Assembly: GCA_902768995.1 (NCBI GenBank) | Contig: CACXNN010000058.1 | Span: 1 to 13,045, forward strand | DNA: 13,045 nt | Reading direction: 5' to 3' | Origin: an uncultured Eubacteriales bacterium | GTDB lineage: Bacteria; Bacillota; Clostridia; Christensenellales; CAG-138 | Part shown: one piece after another, positions 1 to 6,845 of the stretch | Layout: each line of letters starts with the position of its first letter | Numbering within the stretch: position 1 is the stretch's first letter | Made by a program: the position numbers and the translations under genes | Notes under the pieces: model-generated | The model's database searches: none | Told to the model about the DNA's origin: nothing | What the model saw: the letters and a program-made list of their open reading frames with translations, nothing else

Positions 1-674
1 TATTTCCGCCAGGGCAGCCCATCCCTGAAATCCAAATGCCCGTCCATCCATCCGGTGCACCGACCGATCAAAAACCCGTTCACCAAAGCGCAGATCACCG
101 TGCCCAGCTTCACGCCCTCGAACCGCCAAAGCCCAAAGAAGGCGAAGGACATGACCACCGCCACGGCGCAGCTCACGCAGTCGTACACCGTCTTCACCCG
201 ATGGGTCGGCTTAGAAAGCTTCAGCGCCAGCTCCTTCACCAGCAGCTCATAGACCTCCGGGGCGATGTAGGTCTTGAAGAAACAGGCGATGCTGACCGCG
301 CCCAGCCCCAGGCCCAGCACGTACCAGAGGCACCGCAGGGCGATGTTCTCCGCCGGGAAGCGCTGGACCAGCAGCATCCACCCGTCCAGCAAAAAGCCGT
401 AGAGCACGGCGGTGACGAAGGAAAAGAGGAAATAGGGCCGGAACTTCTTCACCGTCAGGATCGTACAGAGGAGCAGCGCCGCCTGGAGGGTGTATTCCGC
501 CATGCCGAAGGTGAAGAAGGGCAGGACGGGGTTCAGCTTCAGATACAGCAGATAGGCCGGGGCCACCACCATGGACACGCCGAAGTCTGCCCGGGTCATG
601 AGGGCCACGCTGAGGCTCAGCCCCACCATGCCCAGCACGTAGGCCAGCTCAGTGTACAGCACCGTTTTCTTCAT
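1..674 (-). CDS. YczE/YitT-like (DUF6198-type) integral membrane protein, 3' end at window edge
   Basis: Predicted multi-pass inner-membrane protein of unknown substrate. The reading frame runs uninterrupted from an ATG at 674 to the left edge (224 codons), and the last two visible bases, TA, could begin a stop, so the gene may be essentially complete. The N-terminus has a first membrane segment, then R28-A-D-F-G-V-S34 followed by VVAPAYLLYLK, which resembles the 'G-[VI]-S' loop of YczE/YitT-type proteins. Several further hydrophobic segments follow, and the C-terminus is DGHLDFRDGLPW. The start is supported by an upstream purine-rich CAGGGGGA site and by a promoter at 705-733. It is divergent from the PAP2 gene. 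Family placement is from pattern recognition; function in this family is not established. Confidence 0.8.
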   Translation of the reverse strand, partial: MKKTVLYTELAYVLGMVGLSLSVALMTRADFGVSMVVAPAYLLYLKLNPVLPFFTFGMAEYTLQAALLLCTILTVKKFRPYFLFSFVTAVLYGFLLDGWMLLVQRFPAENIALRCLWYVLGLGLGAVSIACFFKTYIAPEVYELLVKELALKLSKPTHRVKTVYDCVSCAVAVVMSFAFFGLWRFEGVKLGTVICALVNGFLIGRCTGWMDGHLDFRDGLPWRK

Positions 675-704
675 GGCCCATCCCCCTGTTTCGCCTTTTC
701 GTTC

Positions 705-733
705 AGTATATCACGGCTGGCCCTCGGGCGCAA
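705..733 (-). promoter_or_regulatory. Sigma-A-like promoter for the YczE-like gene
   Basis: On the minus strand TTGCGC (728-733) is separated by 17 bases from TATACT (705-710), about 30 bases before the start codon at 674. It lies back to back with the promoter of the PAP2 gene. Confidence 0.6.
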
Positions 734-741
734 GTTGCCCG

Positions 742-770
742 TTGTCAAACGGGGAAAAGGGGAGTAATAT
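742..770 (+). promoter_or_regulatory. Sigma-A-like promoter for the PAP2 gene
   Basis: TTGTCA (742-747), a 17-base spacer and TAATAT (765-770). The predicted transcript starts near 777, giving a leader of about 23 bases before the ATG at 800. Confidence 0.65.
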
Positions 771-799
771 GGAGAAAATCGAAACGGGAGCGAATACGT

Positions 800-1723
800 A
801 TGGGCAACACATTCTTTTTCGGCTGGGAGCCGGCGCTGATGGTCTGGCTCCAGAGCCATCTGGGGAGCTTCGGGATCACGCTGGCCACCATCTTCTCCAT
901 GTTCGGGGAGGAGATGGCCACCATCTTGGTCCTGGGCTTCTGCTACTGGAGCTGGAAGAAGGAGCTGGGCAAGTTCATCGGCCGCAACGCCTGCGTGGCC
1001 ATGGTGGCCAACCCCATGATCAAGAACGTCTTTCTGCGGCTTCGGCCCTACATGGTCTGCCCCGAGGTCAAGTGCCTCAAGCCCGTGGACTCCAGTGCCG
1101 ACATCATGGACGTGGCGGCCCAGGGCTACTCCTTCCCCAGCGGCCACTCCTCCGGATCCGTAGCCAACTATACGTCCGTGGCAGCGTACCTGAAGAAGAA
1201 ATGGGCCTGGGCCGTGGGCATCGTGATCCCGTTGCTGGTGGGCCTGAGCCGGTTCTGCGTGGGCGTCCACTTCCCCACGGACGTGCTCTTCGGCTGGGCG
1301 TTGGGCCTCTGTGTGGTGATGCTGGTGCCCTTCTTCCAGAAGAAGTTCGAGAAGCGCTGGGTATTCTACCTCATTATCCTGCTGCTGGCCGTTCCCGGCT
1401 GGTTCTACTGCAAGACCAACGACTTCTACACCAGCTACGGCATGATGGTGGGCTTCTTCGCGGGGGACCTGTTCGAGGAGAAGTACGTGAAGTTCAAGAA
1501 CACCAAGTGCTGGTGGAAGATGATATTGCGGGTCCTGGGCGGCGGCGCCGTCTACTTCGCCCTGAACGCCCTGTTGAAGATGCCCTTCTCCTCCAGCTTC
1601 CTCCACGCCGGCACCTTCCTTTCGTACCTGGTCCGGGCGATCCGCTACGCCGTCATCCTGTTCGTGGACGTGGCCATCTACCCCCTGTGCTTCGACAGGA
1701 TCAAGTTCGGCAAAAAAGCTTAA
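800..1723 (+). CDS. PAP2-superfamily membrane phosphatase
   Basis: Membrane-bound acid-phosphatase-like protein of 307 residues, probably dephosphorylating a lipid phosphate or polyprenyl pyrophosphate at the outer face of the membrane. All three PAP2 signature blocks are intact: K75-x6-R82-P83, P113-S-G-H116, and S150-R151-x5-H157-x3-D161. The catalytic histidine pair and the phosphate-binding K/R residues are therefore present. Hydrophobic segments flank the motifs. About 130 residues beyond the core add further membrane segments and end in basic FDRIKFGKKA, a longer C-terminus than minimal undecaprenyl-pyrophosphate phosphatases. The start is supported by an upstream GGGAG and a short leader from the promoter at 742-770. 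The true substrate cannot be read from the sequence. It is monocistronic, ending in a terminator shared with the convergent LRR gene. Confidence 0.9.
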   Translation: MGNTFFFGWEPALMVWLQSHLGSFGITLATIFSMFGEEMATILVLGFCYWSWKKELGKFIGRNACVAMVANPMIKNVFLRLRPYMVCPEVKCLKPVDSSADIMDVAAQGYSFPSGHSSGSVANYTSVAAYLKKKWAWAVGIVIPLLVGLSRFCVGVHFPTDVLFGWALGLCVVMLVPFFQKKFEKRWVFYLIILLLAVPGWFYCKTNDFYTSYGMMVGFFAGDLFEEKYVKFKNTKCWWKMILRVLGGGAVYFALNALLKMPFSSSFLHAGTFLSYLVRAIRYAVILFVDVAIYPLCFDRIKFGKKA

Positions 1724-1740
1724 ATACAGTGAAATGCAAA

Positions 1741-1771
1741 AAGGAGCTGGAAACAGCTCCTTTCTTATTTT
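1741..1771. terminator. Bidirectional intrinsic terminator between convergent genes
   Basis: AAGGAGCTG, loop GAAA, CAGCTCCTT: a perfect 9-bp stem. T-rich sequence follows it on the plus strand (TCTTATTTTT), and TTTGC follows on the minus strand. It lies 17 bases after the PAP2 stop and just beyond the stop of the LRR gene at 1780, so it can serve both. Confidence 0.85.
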
Positions 1772-1779
1772 TCCTGTCC

Positions 1780-3630
1780 TCAGGCGTTGGGATCGTAGGG
1801 CGGCTGCTCGCCGATGTGGACCTTGCCGTCGTCGTACCAGCCGTCCCCGTAGGAGCGGAGCTGGGTCCTGTCGTAGCGGAACTGCTGCCGCAAAAGCTCG
1901 TAGCGGGGAGTGATCTGGGTAAACTCCTCGTCGAAGTACCGCCAGCCGCCCCGGGTGGGGTTATGGGTGGTGGTGTTCACCTCACAGCCCGGCACCAGCT
2001 CCTTGAATTTCTCGATCTGATCCTTGGGGATGTCGGGGTTCCGGGCGATCCAGAGCCGCTCCAGCTTGGTGAGGCCGTAGAGGGGCGTGATATCCGTGAT
2101 GCTGTTATAGCACACGTTCACATGCTTCAGCTCCGTGCAGGCGGCCAGGGGCGAGATGTCCTTCAGGTTGCAGGAATAGCACTCGAAGAACTCCAGCTTA
2201 GGGCACTGCTCGATGCCGTTGATGTTGGCCATGGGGTTGTACATGATGCACACCTCCAAGTCCGGCATATAGGGCACGAACCCGTCCATGTGCCGGATCT
2301 TGTTGTGGCCCAGGTCCAGGTATCTGATCTCCCGGCAGTATTTCAGGTTCTCCGTGTCCCTATCCTCCAGGGCTTTGCCCCCGCCGGCGGAAAACTTGAT
2401 CATCCAGGCGTCGGTGCGGACGGAGTAGCCCCCCACCTTCACCCGCCAAACCAGCTTGGGCTGGGGGAACTCATCCCGAAGGGCAGCCATGGTCTCGTTG
2501 TCGATGTTGCAGTTCTCCATGTCCACCCGCTTCACGTTCCTCAGGTAGGGCAGCAGCTCCTTGAGCTCGTTCACCTTCCGCTTCAGGTTCTTCTTGTTGA
2601 ACGAGACCACCTCGTCCGCCAGGGAGAAGGAGCCGAAGGTCTTGTCGGAATAGGTGTAGTTCACCAGCATCCCCTCCCGAAACTGCTGAAGCTGGTCCGC
2701 CTCGTCCAGCGTCCACTTGCTCTTGCCGCTCTTGGGGTCCAAATTCACCTTCATCACCTTGGGCAGCACGATCAGCGTGGCCTTGATAGCCCCAAGGTCG
2801 CTGGCGGGCAGGTCGGAGAAGTCCGCCTCCACGTCCTCGCTCCCGATGGTCCGGCCCTTGAAGGTGACGCTGTAGCTCACGGGGATGCTCCCCGCCCCCT
2901 CCAGCAGGTACGCGGCCTGCTCCGGGGTCAGGGCGCCGGTGACCACGATCTGCTCCAGGCTCTTCAGCAGCCCGATCTCCTGGGCCAGGGCGTCCCAATC
3001 CTGGATGTTGGCGGCGTCCAGCTCCAGGACCTTCATATCCGGATCGTCCCGCATGCCCTGGACCATCACCGAAAACTGATAGCTGAGGGACGGCGCCGCT
3101 TCCCGCAGGGCCGCCACCTGGGCGTTGTCGAGGCCGCTTTCCCGCAGATCTACGGCCTCCACCTGAGGGAGATCGGCGAGGGCCGCCTGGACCTCCTCCG
3201 CCGTGGTCACGGAGGCGGGCACCACCAGCTCCGTGGCGTCGCTGTCCACCCGGCCGTCCCCCAGGGGCACGGACCAGAGGACCGGGTAGCCCACGGTCTC
3301 GCTGAAAGCGTGGAGAAGGGAAGCGTCCTCACAGGCCCGGCCGTCCAAAAGGGTCAGCTGGGGAAGCTCCCGGATCAGCTCCAGGTCATCCGGGGTGACG
3401 CTTTGGAGCACCAGCTCCTTCACGTCCCGATCCACGGGCCCGAAGGACAGCTGCAGCCGGGGGTCCGGCGTGGCCGTGGGCTCCGCCGTGGGGGCCGCCG
3501 TGGGCGCCTCGGTAGGTGCGGGCAGGGCCGCCTCCTGGCCGCCTTTGGACAGGATGACCAGCAGCAGCCCCAGCAACGCCAGGGCCAGACCCAGCAGGGA
3601 GCTAAACAGGATGATGCGTTTCTTATCCAT
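1780..3630 (-). CDS. Membrane-anchored leucine-rich-repeat surface protein
   Basis: A 616-residue protein, probably displayed outside the cell and anchored by an N-terminal membrane segment. Residues 2-5 are DKKR, 6-28 form one hydrophobic helix (uncleaved signal-anchor, no lipobox cysteine), and 34-56 are a Pro/Thr/Ala/Glu linker built on a PTAEPTATP pattern. Residues about 115-456 read as five degenerate units of 67-72 residues, each with a W/Y-x-V strand, then an L-P-x-L-x-x-V-D-L block. Residues 429-550 hold clearer LRRs (YLDLGHNKI, LKHVNVCYNSITDITPL, LERLWIARN). The last 65 residues are rich in aromatic residues and arginine. I chose the start at 3630 over an in-frame ATG at 3702 because AGAGGA precedes it and because the upstream ATG would lie ahead of the promoter. 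LRR proteins usually bind protein or glycan partners; the partner is unknown. Confidence 0.85.
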   Translation of the reverse strand: MDKKRIILFSSLLGLALALLGLLLVILSKGGQEAALPAPTEAPTAAPTAEPTATPDPRLQLSFGPVDRDVKELVLQSVTPDDLELIRELPQLTLLDGRACEDASLLHAFSETVGYPVLWSVPLGDGRVDSDATELVVPASVTTAEEVQAALADLPQVEAVDLRESGLDNAQVAALREAAPSLSYQFSVMVQGMRDDPDMKVLELDAANIQDWDALAQEIGLLKSLEQIVVTGALTPEQAAYLLEGAGSIPVSYSVTFKGRTIGSEDVEADFSDLPASDLGAIKATLIVLPKVMKVNLDPKSGKSKWTLDEADQLQQFREGMLVNYTYSDKTFGSFSLADEVVSFNKKNLKRKVNELKELLPYLRNVKRVDMENCNIDNETMAALRDEFPQPKLVWRVKVGGYSVRTDAWMIKFSAGGGKALEDRDTENLKYCREIRYLDLGHNKIRHMDGFVPYMPDLEVCIMYNPMANINGIEQCPKLEFFECYSCNLKDISPLAACTELKHVNVCYNSITDITPLYGLTKLERLWIARNPDIPKDQIEKFKELVPGCEVNTTTHNPTRGGWRYFDEEFTQITPRYELLRQQFRYDRTQLRSYGDGWYDDGKVHIGEQPPYDPNA

Positions 3631-3663
3631 GTATATCCTCTTTTGCGCGATATGTATCTGTTT

Positions 3664-3675
3664 ATCAGTATACCA
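3664..3675 (-). promoter_or_regulatory. Extended -10 promoter for the LRR gene
   Basis: On the minus strand TGGTATACT (-10 hexamer at 3667-3672, TG one base upstream) sits 37 bases before the ATG at 3630. No convincing -35 hexamer lies at the proper distance, which fits an extended -10 promoter. Confidence 0.5.
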
Positions 3676-3741
3676 AAGCCAGGTGGCCCCTGGGGTAAAC
3701 AATTCGTAAAATAACCGGGCACCCTTCGTCCCGAAAAACTG

Positions 3742-3770
3742 TTGCTATCCGAGAAAAAACCTGCTATCAT
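3742..3770 (+). promoter_or_regulatory. Promoter of the Tim44-like/SPFH operon
   Basis: TTGCTA (3742-3747), a 17-base spacer and TATCAT (3765-3770), with an extended TG at 3762-3763. The leader of about 50 bases contains a CCGGGG-CAGC-CCCCGG hairpin at 3795-3810, immediately before the AAAGGAAGG ribosome binding site. Confidence 0.6.
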
Positions 3771-3826
3771 ATATAAGACAGAGTATGAGTTTGACCGGGG
3801 CAGCCCCCGGCGGAAAGGAAGGTCCC

Positions 3827-4831
3827 ATGAAACGGTTCGGCGCAGTGCTCCTGGTCCTGGCGTTGGTCCTGTGCGTCTGCCTGCTGGGGCCCCGGCTCCT
3901 GAAGAAGGTAGGCGCGGACCTGGGCAGCTTTTCCGGCAGCAGCGATTACGGCGGCGATTCCAGCTCCTCCGGCTGGGACAACGGCTCCAGTTGGGACAGC
4001 GGCTCCAGTTGGGACAGCGGCTCCGGCTGGGACGGCGGCTCCAGCTGGGACAGCGGCGGCAACGGCTTTTTCTTCTTCCCCGTAGGCTCCTCATCCTCCT
4101 CTGATTCCGGCGATAGCAGCGGCTTCGGGAACCTGCTGTTCTACGTGGTGCTGATCATCATCCTGATCATGATCTTCAGCCGGAAAAACCAGCACCAGGC
4201 CACGCCCCACGCGGGCACGGCGGCGGGTGCCCAGCAGACCCCGGGCAGCAAGCTCCAGCCCATGAGCGAGTACGCTCAGCTGGACCCCAACTTCTCCGAA
4301 AGCGATCTTGTGAAGAAGCTGTCCAACATCTACGTCCAGATGCAGAACGGCTGCACCGCCCGGAACATCGAGTCCCTCCGGCCCTACTTCACGGACGCCC
4401 TCTACCAGCAGTTCGACCGGCAGATCAAGTCCCTCATCGCCAGCCACCGGATCAACCGGGTGGATCGGATCGCGGTGCTGGACGTGGTTCTCCGGGGCTG
4501 GTTCCAGGAGGGGGGCGACGACCATCTGGTGGCGCTGCTCAAGACCCGGATCACGGACTACATCGTGGACGAGGACACCGGCAAGGTCATCTCCGGCAGC
4601 GACACCGCGGAGAAGTTCATGACCTACGAGTGGGATCTGAGCCGGCCCACCGGCACCGTCACAGAGCAGGCGGGCGAGGTCACGGAGCGTCACTGCCCCA
4701 ACTGCGGCGCGCCCCTTTCCGTCAACGAGAGCGCCAAGTGCCCCTACTGCGACACCGTCCTCACCTTCCAGGACCACGACTGGACCATCTACGCCGTCAA
4801 GGGCATCGCCCAGCGGACGGTGCAATCATAA
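3827..4831 (+). CDS. Two-TM Tim44-like domain protein with C-terminal zinc ribbon
   Basis: A 334-residue membrane protein. Residues 4-22 form a signal/anchor helix. Residues 33-98 are a Ser/Gly/Asp/Trp low-complexity region, including four GSSWDS-type units, and 100-118 form a second membrane segment. A predicted cytosolic domain at about 153-275 has the Tim44/TIM44-like pattern (ESDLVKKLSNIYVQMQ, SLRPYFTDALYQQF, DVVLRGWF). A zinc ribbon C290-x2-C293 / C305-x2-C308 ends the protein. Tim44-like bacterial proteins with zinc ribbons are known in envelope-stress neighbourhoods of the YdjG type; role here is inferred, not shown. The ATG at 3827 is chosen over 3785 because AAAGGAAGG lies just upstream and it begins a proper signal-anchor (MKRFGAVLLVLALVL). 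It is first in an operon with the SPFH gene 38 bases downstream. Confidence 0.8.
   Translation: MKRFGAVLLVLALVLCVCLLGPRLLKKVGADLGSFSGSSDYGGDSSSSGWDNGSSWDSGSSWDSGSGWDGGSSWDSGGNGFFFFPVGSSSSSDSGDSSGFGNLLFYVVLIIILIMIFSRKNQHQATPHAGTAAGAQQTPGSKLQPMSEYAQLDPNFSESDLVKKLSNIYVQMQNGCTARNIESLRPYFTDALYQQFDRQIKSLIASHRINRVDRIAVLDVVLRGWFQEGGDDHLVALLKTRITDYIVDEDTGKVISGSDTAEKFMTYEWDLSRPTGTVTEQAGEVTERHCPNCGAPLSVNESAKCPYCDTVLTFQDHDWTIYAVKGIAQRTVQS
3983..4054 (+). repeat. 18-bp tandem repeat within the Tim44-like gene (4 units)
   Basis: Four consecutive 18-bp units starting at 3983, 4001, 4019 and 4037. The first two are identical and the others differ at a few positions; a partial, diverged unit precedes them at 3965-3982. 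They encode GSSWDS, GSSWDS, GSGWDG, GSSWDS in an extracytoplasmic or linker region. Unit number could vary by slippage. Confidence 0.9.
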
Positions 4832-4869
4832 ACACGAACCAATCATTATAGTAAAGGAGAACAGAAACT

Positions 4870-6234
4870 ATGGGTCTTAAACAAGCACTCGGCGCAACGT
4901 TGACCACGGTCCTCGCCGACCAGTGGCGGGAGTACTTCTACTGCGAGTCCCTGCCCGAGAACGTGCTCATGCGCAAGGGCGTCAAGCGGGTCAGCGGCAA
5001 GAGCAGCAATACCAAGGGCAGCGACAACATCATCTCCAACGGGTCCATCATCGCCGTCAACGACGGTCAGTGCATGATGATCGTGGACCAGGGCGGGATC
5101 GTGGAGTTCACCGCCCAGCCCGGCGAGTTCATTTGGGACAAGTCCACTGAGCCCTCCATCTTCTACGGCTCCCTGGGCGAGAACCTGAAGAAGACCTGGG
5201 AGGTCCTGAAGAAGCGGTTCACCCTGGGCGGCGACACCGGCAAGGACCAGCGGATCTACTACTTCAACATCAAGGAGATCATCGGCAATAAGTACGGTAC
5301 CGCCAACCCCGTGGGCTTCCGGGTCTACTATCCCAACATCAACCTGGACACCGAGATCGGCATCCGCTGCTTCGGCGAATACTCCTACAAGCTCACCGAC
5401 CCCATGCTGTTCTATAAGAACGTGGCCGCCAACGTCTCCGGCGACTACACCCGGGATAGGATCGACAGCCAGCTCAAGAGCGAATTTTTGACCGCCCTGC
5501 AGCCCGCCTTCGCCCGGATCTCCGAGATGGGCATCCGCTACTCCGCCCTGCCCGGCCACACCATGGAGCTGGCCGATTCCATGAACGCCGTGCTCTCCCC
5601 CAAGTGGGCAGAGCTTCGGGGCATCTCCATCGTGTCCGTGGGCGTCACCTCCGTCAGCGCGGACCCCGAGGACGAGGAGCGGATCAAGAAGCTGCAGAAC
5701 GCAGCGGCCAGCACCTATGGCACCATGGCGGTGGGCGAGGCGATGCTGAACGCGTCCCAGGCCGGCGGTGCCAACGGCACAGGCGACGCCAATGGCTCGG
5801 GAGGATTCATGGGCCTGGCGGGAATGGCCATGGCAGGCATGATGGCCAACAACATGAGCGGCGGCCAGGGTGGCGGCCAGGGCGGTGGCTTCGGCGGCCT
5901 ACATATGTATCAGCCCCCCACGCAGCCTGCTGCGGCGGCCGCGGCGGCTGCCGTCGGCTGGACCTGCCCCAAGTGCGGCAAGGCCGGCAACACCGGCAAG
6001 TTCTGCGCCGAGTGCGGCGAGAAGAAGCCCGAGGAGCCCAAGGGCTGGACCTGCCCTAAGTGCGGCACCCTGAACAAGGGTAAGTTCTGCCAGGAGTGCG
6101 GCGAGAAAAAGCCCGCCGACGCGCCCCTCTACAAGTGCGACAAGTGCGGCTGGGAGCCGGAAGACCCCTACAACCCGCCCAAGTTCTGCCCTGAGTGCGG
6201 CGATCCCTTCAACGACGGCGATATCGTGAAGTAA
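4870..6234 (+). CDS. SPFH/YdjI-like ('virion core'-type) protein with three C-terminal zinc ribbons
   Basis: A 454-residue protein. Residues 1-270 match the YdjI-like SPFH group: the start is GLKQALGATLTTVLADQWRE, followed by ENVLMRKG, the NIISNGSIIAVNDGQCMMIVDQG strand pair, EFIWDKSTEPSIFYG and a later GISIVSVGVTSV. Residues 296-345 are a Gly/Met/Asn-rich flexible stretch and 352-362 are mostly Ala. Three treble-clef or rubredoxin-like zinc ribbons follow: C366/C369/C379/C382, C395/C398/C407/C410 and C423/C426/C440/C443. SPFH proteins typically oligomerise on membranes as scaffolds; the ribbons may bind partners. There is no membrane helix of its own, so attachment is probably through the Tim44-like partner. 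AAAGGAG precedes the start by a good distance. Second gene of the operon, ended by a terminator. Confidence 0.88.
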   Translation: MGLKQALGATLTTVLADQWREYFYCESLPENVLMRKGVKRVSGKSSNTKGSDNIISNGSIIAVNDGQCMMIVDQGGIVEFTAQPGEFIWDKSTEPSIFYGSLGENLKKTWEVLKKRFTLGGDTGKDQRIYYFNIKEIIGNKYGTANPVGFRVYYPNINLDTEIGIRCFGEYSYKLTDPMLFYKNVAANVSGDYTRDRIDSQLKSEFLTALQPAFARISEMGIRYSALPGHTMELADSMNAVLSPKWAELRGISIVSVGVTSVSADPEDEERIKKLQNAAASTYGTMAVGEAMLNASQAGGANGTGDANGSGGFMGLAGMAMAGMMANNMSGGQGGGQGGGFGGLHMYQPPTQPAAAAAAAAVGWTCPKCGKAGNTGKFCAECGEKKPEEPKGWTCPKCGTLNKGKFCQECGEKKPADAPLYKCDKCGWEPEDPYNPPKFCPECGDPFNDGDIVK

Positions 6235-6251
6235 ACCGAACAGTCTGATCC

Positions 6252-6276
6252 AAGCCCGGCATACGCCGGGCTTTTC
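6252..6276 (+). terminator. Intrinsic terminator of the Tim44-like/SPFH operon
   Basis: AAGCCCGGC, loop ATAC, GCCGGGCTT, a perfect 9-bp stem followed by TTCT. It starts 18 bases after the SPFH stop codon. Confidence 0.88.
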
Positions 6277-6315
6277 TATGTCCGCCAAACCGTATAATTA
6301 TAGCGAATGAAGGAA

Positions 6316-6334
6316 CTGTCCCATAAACGGACAG
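6316..6334. promoter_or_regulatory. Inverted repeat, candidate operator
   Basis: CTGTCC (6316-6321) and GGACAG (6329-6334) form a perfect 6-bp dyad with a 7-base spacer. It lies next to the -35 region of the promoter at 6332-6360. Position and symmetry suggest a binding site for a dimeric regulator, possibly the HTH protein encoded downstream. That is an inference. Confidence 0.4.
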
Positions 6335-6360
6335 ACAGAAGGGAGCGCTTTTGCTATACT
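6332..6360 (+). promoter_or_regulatory. Extended -10 promoter of the small HTH gene
   Basis: TGCTATACT (6352-6360) is an extended -10. The best -35 at 17 bases spacing is CAGACA (6332-6337), a weak match. The leader to the ATG at 6393 would be about 26 bases. Confidence 0.55.
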
Positions 6361-6392
6361 GGCGGCAGGAAAAAGAGAGGGAGGTGAGCGCG

Positions 6393-6773
6393 ATGCAGCT
6401 CGATCTACGACACGTGGCGGAACAGAATGCGAAACGATACAGGGAGAATCTGAGTTATCTTCGGGGCTACGAGGCCGCGGCGGACGCGGATCGGCCTCTC
6501 TCGCCCAGGTACGTCGAGAAGGCCGGCTGGGTCTGGGCCGTGGAGCGGGTCCGGGCGGACCTGCAGCGGAAGGAGCCGGAGAAGGAACTGTTCTTCGCCC
6601 GGCTCTATCATCTGGACAGCCCCTGCCCCGGGAAAGTGGGCCGGGGGAGCGAGATCATGAAGCTGTCCCTGGAACTGAACGTAAGCCCGTCCACCCTGTA
6701 CAAGTGGCGGGAGACGATCCTGGCGGACCTGCTTCTGGCAGCGGTGCAGGCGGGGGTGTTGCGGCCGTTTTAA
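6393..6773 (+). CDS. Small helix-turn-helix protein, function unknown
   Basis: A 126-residue soluble protein. The N-terminal half is helical and charged (residues 1-75). The C-terminal third has a likely HTH at about 85-110, with ELNVSPSTLYKWRETIL, in which the NVSPSTLYKWR block looks like a recognition helix. This arrangement resembles small phage-type regulators such as the ArpU/RinA group or sigma-region-4-like proteins, but I cannot assign it to one. The start is set by GAGGGAGGTGAG just upstream; an ATG at 6351 overlaps the -10 box and is rejected. It has its own extended -10 promoter and an adjacent dyad, which fits autoregulation. No phage genes surround it. The next gene, ung, has its own promoter. 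Confidence 0.72.
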   Translation: MQLDLRHVAEQNAKRYRENLSYLRGYEAAADADRPLSPRYVEKAGWVWAVERVRADLQRKEPEKELFFARLYHLDSPCPGKVGRGSEIMKLSLELNVSPSTLYKWRETILADLLLAAVQAGVLRPF

Positions 6774-6780
6774 CGGGGGC

Positions 6781-6809
6781 TTGCCATCCGCCCCACGACC
6801 GGGTATACT
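6781..6809 (+). promoter_or_regulatory. Promoter of ung
   Basis: TTGCCA (6781-6786), a 17-base spacer and TATACT (6804-6809). The predicted start lies about 30 bases before the ATG at 6846. Confidence 0.7.
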
Positions 6810-6845
6810 GTTTTACAGGAAATATCCGGCAAGGGGGGCGAGGCC

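Noticed and set aside
36..767. A 243-codon plus-strand frame at the left end
   Set aside because: It is antisense to the YczE-like membrane protein, whose minus-strand frame has membrane segments, a ribosome site and a promoter.
3631..3702. Upstream in-frame ATG for the LRR protein (24 extra residues)
   Set aside because: The extension lies upstream of and through the -10 box and would put 24 polar residues before the signal-anchor; AGAGGA supports the ATG at 3630.
652..3714. A 1020-codon open frame on the plus strand
   Set aside because: It runs out of frame through the PAP2 gene and then antisense to the LRR gene. The translation is Gly/Arg/Leu/His-biased with no domain, an artefact of high-GC third positions.
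3983..4054. Tandem repeats considered as a CRISPR array or protein-binding array
   Set aside because: The 18-bp units have no spacers and are in frame with the coding sequence, encoding a GSSWDS low-complexity stretch.
4870..6234. The 'virion core' label as evidence of a prophage
   Set aside because: The name is historical for YdjI-like SPFH proteins; there are no phage structural, integrase or lysis genes in the window.
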